In this document: piece after piece, positions 60,027 through 64,000 of the stretch | Layout of the letters: each line of letters opens with the position of its first letter | Position numbering within the stretch: the stretch's first letter is position 1 | DNA from: Gemmatimonadota bacterium | GTDB taxonomy: Bacteria > Gemmatimonadota > Gemmatimonadetes > Gemmatimonadales > GWC2-71-9 | Length of the DNA: 64,000 nucleotides | Assembly (NCBI GenBank): GCA_016720805.1 | Contig: JADKJZ010000014.1 | Coordinates: forward strand, 620,001-684,000 | Direction: 5' to 3' | Notes under the pieces: generated by a model | Database searches by the model: none | What the model saw: the letters and a program-made list of their open reading frames with translations, nothing else | What the model was told of the DNA's origin: nothing | Made by a program: the position numbers and the translations under genes

Positions 60027-61574
60027 TCAGCTCCTCGGCTTGAACGGCGGGCGCCCGCCGCCGCTGCCGCCGCGCGGCCCGCCGAAGCCCCCCCCACCAC
60101 CGCCGCGCGCGCCACCGGTCGGCGCCGACGGTCCCCGATCGACGCGCGCCGACAACTTCCGCTTCCGCACCGTCAGCCCCACCAGCTTGAGCGCGACGCG
60201 CTCCGCCTCCGACTGCGGCACTTCCACCAAGGTGAACGCATCGCGCAGATCGACGCGGCCGATCAACGACCGATCGAGGCCGACCTCGCGCGCCAGCACC
60301 GCGACGATGTCACCCACGGTGGCCTCGTCCTTCTTGCCGACGCCGATCCAGACCCTCGTGGTGTGGACCCCGCCGACGGCGGTCTGGGTCGATACCGGTG
60401 CGGCGTCGGCCGGCCGCTTGGCCCGCACGTCGTCCTGCCAAAGGCGGAAGAGGGCGGCCGCGACATGCTGCGGCTCGTAGCGCTCGAAGAGCGGGCCGAG
60501 GGCGTAGAGTGCGGCGGCATCGACCCCGTCCGCCATCCGCGCCACGATGTCGGAACGGTGCGCGGCGTCACGCTGCAGGAGGGAGGTGGTCGCCGACTCG
60601 GTGATGACCGGGCGGCGGGTTGCCGCGAGGCGCGCCGTGTGGACCTCGGTGCCCGGCGGCACCAGGAGTGTCACTTCGCCCGCAGTGGCCAGGAGGCGCA
60701 GCTCAGCGAGCGTCGGGGGGTCGTAGCAGATCACGCTGCCGCTGTCCGGCAGGGTGCGGGCGCAGAGGGTGACATCGTCGGCCAGGCCACCGAGCGCCGC
60801 CGTCAGCAGGGCGTGGTCGCGGCGATCGACGGTCCAGATGCTCACCCGATGCGGGTCGGTCGCCTCAAGCAAGGCGGCGACGGCCGCGGCACGACCGGCC
60901 CACGGCGTGGGCAGCGTTCGGATGGCGGCCACCGGGGCCTGGTCGGCGTCTTCGGCCGGCACGCCGAAGACGGCGGCACGGCGCGCATAGCGCTCGACCA
61001 GGTCGGCGCTGCGCCCCGCATCCGCCGTCAAGACGATTCGCTGGGCATCCTTGGGGAGGTCCTGCAGCAACACCAACAGCGCCTCGTCGGAGTCCCATCC
61101 CTCGGGCCAGGCGAGCACGACGGCGGAGATCCGGTCGGTGACCAGCGCCGAGCGGGTATGCAAGGCGAGCGCGGTCTCGGGCGAGGCGATCAGCACGTCG
61201 AGGGCGTCTGCCTTGAGCCGCCTGGCGGCGCGGGCGGGTCCGCGTGCCGCCTCGATGCGGACGCCGGCCCCACCAGCGACTGCAGAGAAGGTGGCACCCC
61301 ATTCCGCCACCAGGGCCGGCGCGCTCAGCACGAGCACGCGCCCGCCCTGGTCCTGCGCCGCACTTGCGAGGGCGGCGGCCACGGGGGCCGCCCAGGCCGG
61401 CGAAGGTGGCATCACCGCCACCACGCTCGTTCCCCGGAGGATCGGGGGCATCAGCTCCCGAACCGACGCGTCGTCGGCCTGCCAGCCCAATTGCTCCATG
61501 CCAGCCGCCACGGCCGACGCCACCTGCCACTCCGCCAAATCCGTCACCGGTGCCTCGATTGTCAATCGTCCCAT
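60027..61574 (-). CDS. Degenerate DEAD-box helicase-like protein with DbpA-type RNA-binding domain
   Basis: 515 aa. The C-terminal part (about residues 404-480, TTRVWIGVGKKDEATVGDIV to VRKRKLSARVDRG) is a DbpA/CsdA RNA-binding domain, followed by a Gly/Arg-rich tail (RGGGGGGFGGPRGGSGGG). The first ~390 residues keep the order of a DEAD-box core but have lost its motifs: position I reads MPPSPAWAAP (no GKT), Ia reads LSAPALVA, Ib reads IASPETALAL, II reads LAWPEGWD instead of DEAD, III reads LTADAG. ATPase activity is therefore unlikely. It may be an RNA-binding chaperone or ribosome-assembly factor. Confidence 0.72.
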   Translation of the reverse strand: MGRLTIEAPVTDLAEWQVASAVAAGMEQLGWQADDASVRELMPPILRGTSVVAVMPPSPAWAAPVAAALASAAQDQGGRVLVLSAPALVAEWGATFSAVAGGAGVRIEAARGPARAARRLKADALDVLIASPETALALHTRSALVTDRISAVVLAWPEGWDSDEALLVLLQDLPKDAQRIVLTADAGRSADLVERYARRAAVFGVPAEDADQAPVAAIRTLPTPWAGRAAAVAALLEATDPHRVSIWTVDRRDHALLTAALGGLADDVTLCARTLPDSGSVICYDPPTLAELRLLATAGEVTLLVPPGTEVHTARLAATRRPVITESATTSLLQRDAAHRSDIVARMADGVDAAALYALGPLFERYEPQHVAAALFRLWQDDVRAKRPADAAPVSTQTAVGGVHTTRVWIGVGKKDEATVGDIVAVLAREVGLDRSLIGRVDLRDAFTLVEVPQSEAERVALKLVGLTVRKRKLSARVDRGPSAPTGGARGGGGGGFGGPRGGSGGGRPPFKPRS

Positions 61575-61710
61575 GCTGCGCCATTTGAACGTGTCGAAGG
61601 TAGTCCGGCCCCCGCGAGTGGCCAAGCCGCGGCCCCCGCTGGTGGGGGGGCGCGGCGGGCGGGTAACTTACCGATTCCCCGCACCCGAACTCCTCGACCC
61701 GGACCCGTTG

Positions 61711-62922
61711 ATGCGCTTCGTGCCTTCCGCCAATCTCGCCCACCTGAAGGCTTCCGAGACCGTTGCCATCAGCAACGAAGCGAAGCGCCGGAAGGCCGCG
61801 GGCGAGGACGTCCTCGACCTCGGGGTGGGCGAGCCGGACTTCAACACGCCGGCACTGGTCGCGCAGGCGGGGATCGACGCGATTCAGGCGGGGAAGACGC
61901 GGTATCCACCGAACGTCGGCACGATCGAGCTGCGTCGTGCGATCGCGGGGGCGTTGTCGCGGATGAGCGCCGGTCGCACCGTCGACCCCGAGCGGTTGGT
62001 GGTCAGCAACGGCTCCAAGCAGTCGCTCTTCAACACCTGCTTCACCCTCTTCGGCCCGGGCGACGAGGTGCTGATCCCCTCGCCGGCGTGGGTCTCGTAT
62101 CCGCAGATCGTGCACTTGTGTCGGGCAACACCGGTGATGGTGCCAGGCGACCCCGAGTGGGGCCTCAAGGTCGCGGTGTCGGACCTCGAGAAGTTCCGCA
62201 CGCCGAAGACCCGTGGCCTGATTCTCTGCTCACCGTGCAACCCGACCGGCGCGGTTTACACTGGCGCCGAGTTGCGGGCGATTGCCGCGTGGGCCGGCGA
62301 CCACGGCATCTGGCTCATCAGCGACGAGATCTACCGGCGGATCAACTACGGGGCCGGGCCGGCGGCGTCGCTCTTCGATCTCGACGATGCCACCCTCGAT
62401 CGGTGCGTGGTGATCTACGGTGCCTCGAAGGCCTACGCGATGACGGGCTGGCGCATCGGCGCGGCGTACGCGCCGGTCGAGGTCGCCAAGGCGATGGCCG
62501 CGTTGCAGACGCACATGACGACCGGCGCCAATCATCCCGCGATGTGGGCGGCGACCACCGCCTTCGCCTCGGCCGAAGTGGACCAGGAGGTCGATCGCAT
62601 GGTCGCGGCCTTCCGCCGTCGGCGGGACTACCTCGTGGCGCGCTTCACCGACCGACTCCCCGGTGTCGAATTCGTCGAGCCGCATGGGGCGTTCTACCTC
62701 TTCTTCCGCGTCGACGGTCTCGCCCCCGGGCTGACCGGGACGCGATTCTGCGAGCGGGTCATGCAGGAGGAGGGCGTCGCGCTGGTCCCTGGCGCCGCAT
62801 TCGGCGACGATCGCTGGGCGCGCCTCTCGTATTCCGTCTCCGATGCCGAGCTCGAGAGTGCGTGTGATCGCATCGAGCGACTGGTCGCGCGCCTGGCGGC
62901 CGAGCAACCGGCGATCGCCTGA
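61711..62922 (+). CDS. Class I/II aminotransferase (aspartate aminotransferase-like)
   Basis: 403-aa PLP enzyme of fold type I. LDLGVGEPDFNTPALVAQAG, RYPPNVGTIELRRAIA, SNGSKQSLFNTCFTLFGPGD, SPCNPTGAVYTGAELRAIA, ISDEIYRRINYG and the PLP Lys in YGASKAYAMTGWRIG are all as in the subgroup I-beta aspartate/prephenate aminotransferases. C-terminal Arg for the carboxylate is in RWARLSYSVSD. ATG 61711 is chosen; TTG 61708 is possible. Transamination of aspartate, tyrosine or prephenate cannot be told apart here. Confidence 0.93.
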   Translation: MRFVPSANLAHLKASETVAISNEAKRRKAAGEDVLDLGVGEPDFNTPALVAQAGIDAIQAGKTRYPPNVGTIELRRAIAGALSRMSAGRTVDPERLVVSNGSKQSLFNTCFTLFGPGDEVLIPSPAWVSYPQIVHLCRATPVMVPGDPEWGLKVAVSDLEKFRTPKTRGLILCSPCNPTGAVYTGAELRAIAAWAGDHGIWLISDEIYRRINYGAGPAASLFDLDDATLDRCVVIYGASKAYAMTGWRIGAAYAPVEVAKAMAALQTHMTTGANHPAMWAATTAFASAEVDQEVDRMVAAFRRRRDYLVARFTDRLPGVEFVEPHGAFYLFFRVDGLAPGLTGTRFCERVMQEEGVALVPGAAFGDDRWARLSYSVSDAELESACDRIERLVARLAAEQPAIA

Positions 62923-63425
62923 TGGCACTCGAGGTGCACGTCCTCACGCTCCCAGGGGAGCTGCCCTCCCTCGACTGGCATTGGGAGAGCGAGACCGACA
63001 TCCTCGGTGGCGCCTTCGTCGTGCCGGGGTCGGGTGGCGGCTACACCGGCACGGTCGAGTTGAACGACGAGGATGGCTCGATCGTCGTGATCGACGTGGC
63101 CGGCGGCGTGGTCTGCGGCATGGATGTCGTCGTGTGGCCGGAGATCACCAACCTCCCGGGACTCGCGGCCCCGGTCGAGGCCCGGCTCGGACAAGTGGTG
63201 ATCCCGTCGCGCGCCGCACGCCGAGGCGCCGCCGCGCTCGAGTTCGACACCACGATTTCGGTCTCGGCCGATCCGGCGGAGCGCACCTTCCACGTCCGCA
63301 TCGGCACGCGGCGACCGGTTGAACCGATTCGCATCGCCGATGCGTTCGTGGTCGAGGTGGACGCGGCACAGCGGCTCGCCGGTTTCTGGCTCGAGGCGGT
63401 TCCCCCGCTGCCCGACTCCGCCTGA
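62922..63425 (+). CDS. Hypothetical protein
   Basis: 167-aa acidic protein, beta-rich, no signal peptide or membrane segment. Phrases such as DWHWESETDILGGAF and GGYTGTVELNDEDGSIVVID suggest a small beta-sandwich; a middle region (VWPEITNLPGLAAPVEARLG) links two strand blocks. No family recognised. The start codon shares a base with the aminotransferase stop (TGATG), so the two are coupled. Confidence 0.7.
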   Translation: MALEVHVLTLPGELPSLDWHWESETDILGGAFVVPGSGGGYTGTVELNDEDGSIVVIDVAGGVVCGMDVVVWPEITNLPGLAAPVEARLGQVVIPSRAARRGAAALEFDTTISVSADPAERTFHVRIGTRRPVEPIRIADAFVVEVDAAQRLAGFWLEAVPPLPDSA

Positions 63426-63447
63426 GCGCGCGTCGTCGCGCCGACCG

Positions 63448-64000
63448 ATGCCCGGAAGTCCTTTCACGCCGCTGCGCCGCCGGCTCGCCCTGGCCGGAGG
63501 CCGCCCCGCCGACCTCCCCGCCGAGGCGGCGCAAGGGCGTCGCGACCAGGCCGGCTACCGACCGAGTCGACTCCTCGACGGGACCCTGGCGCATCACCCG
63601 ATTGGCGAACCCGTCCCGTGGCAGGAGCCAGTCGCCTTTCTCGATGGCACCCAGCATGTCGAACTGGTCGGCTACGTCGGGACCATGCCCGTGGTCGCGG
63701 CGGTGGTCCGTGCCGCGGTGCGCCACCGCGAGGCGCGCCGAACCCACCTCGCGGTGCAATCTGTTCGCCGGATGGTCATCAGTCGGGCCGAAGCATTCGT
63801 GGCGTTGGGCGATGCGCTCGCCGGGCACGACGTGTTCACCCTCGAGGGAGAGGAGACGCCGCATCCGATCCGCGATCTGGAGCGTGCCCATGCCGTGGTG
63901 GACCGGACCCGCGGGGCGCTGGAGCTCTCCGTGGCGCGCGCCTTCCGCGCGATCGCCGCGGAGACCTGGCTGCTCGTCGACGGCACCCTCACCGTCAGCC
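63448..64000 (+). CDS. 3'-truncated gene, possible NurA-like nuclease
   Basis: An open frame from ATG 63448 runs to the right edge with 184 residues visible and no stop. Two Asp-Gly segments stand out: AFLDGTQHVELVGYVG near residue 64 and WLLVDGTLTVS at the edge, a spacing that recalls the paired Asp motifs of NurA nucleases (partner of HerA). The N-terminus is Arg-rich and the middle helical (VVRAAVRHREARR). The family call is tentative; the real end lies outside the window. It follows the hypothetical gene by 22 bp. Confidence 0.5.
   Translation, partial: MPGSPFTPLRRRLALAGGRPADLPAEAAQGRRDQAGYRPSRLLDGTLAHHPIGEPVPWQEPVAFLDGTQHVELVGYVGTMPVVAAVVRAAVRHREARRTHLAVQSVRRMVISRAEAFVALGDALAGHDVFTLEGEETPHPIRDLERAHAVVDRTRGALELSVARAFRAIAAETWLLVDGTLTVS

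Overview
The window is GC-rich, gene-dense bacterial chromosome with 56 intact or frameshifted protein genes, a partial gene at each edge, no rRNA, tRNA, CRISPR array or transposase that I can see, and no gene-free stretch longer than 300 bp. The mix of Gram-negative envelope genes (TonB-dependent receptor, PorV-like barrel, many Sec/Tat/lipobox signals), secreted peptidases, a DUF1501/DUF1800 pair, an E1-alpha/E1-beta type pyruvate dehydrogenase and a DnaE1-type polymerase suggests Gemmatimonadota or a near relative. This is inference from gene content, not from a marker tree.

Layout. (1) 1-8472: LemA lipoprotein, then a minus-strand housekeeping operon hisIE-dnaE-accA-ricT-metG. (2) 8525-16362, plus strand: exported M30-like metallopeptidase, PorV-like barrel, predicted aminopeptidase, M20 dipeptidase, hybrid sensor kinase. 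(3) 24169-16569, minus strand: lipA-pdhA-pdhB-pdhC-lpdA-membrane protein-lipB-hypothetical, which makes lipoate and the lipoylated pyruvate dehydrogenase together; pdhC carries an apparent frameshift in its linker. (4) 24321-33341: ABC-2 type exporter, glycine oxidase, small membrane protein, DUF3108 protein, two glycosyltransferases, a lipoprotein, a coiled-coil protein and a POT peptide transporter. (5) 33379-39392: cytochrome bd oxidase (cydAB) behind a textbook Rex operator, a diheme cytochrome c, and a TsdA-like diheme cytochrome coupled to two DsrE-like proteins. (6) 39382-48232: an M28 peptidase/lipoprotein/TonB receptor/TauE operon, then DUF1800-DUF1501. (7) 59487-49151, minus strand: tdk-coaE-lplA-like-peptide ABC transporter (SBP, B, C, D, F)-S9 peptidase. 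(8) 59668-64000: HU, a DEAD-box-like protein with degraded catalytic motifs plus a DbpA-type RNA-binding domain, a class I aminotransferase, a hypothetical protein and a partial gene.

Genes within operons are very tightly packed: ATGA, GTGA and TGATG stop/start overlaps occur throughout, which points to translational coupling.

The most unusual signal is not a gene. Five loci (761-823, 18341-18383, 19821-19927, 33353-33386, 51997-52136) carry tandem 7-bp repeats of several sequence families. Each abuts or overlaps the stop codon of a minus-strand gene, and four form long hairpins or perfect palindromes. They resemble the heptanucleotide STRR elements known from heterocystous cyanobacteria and deserve follow-up.
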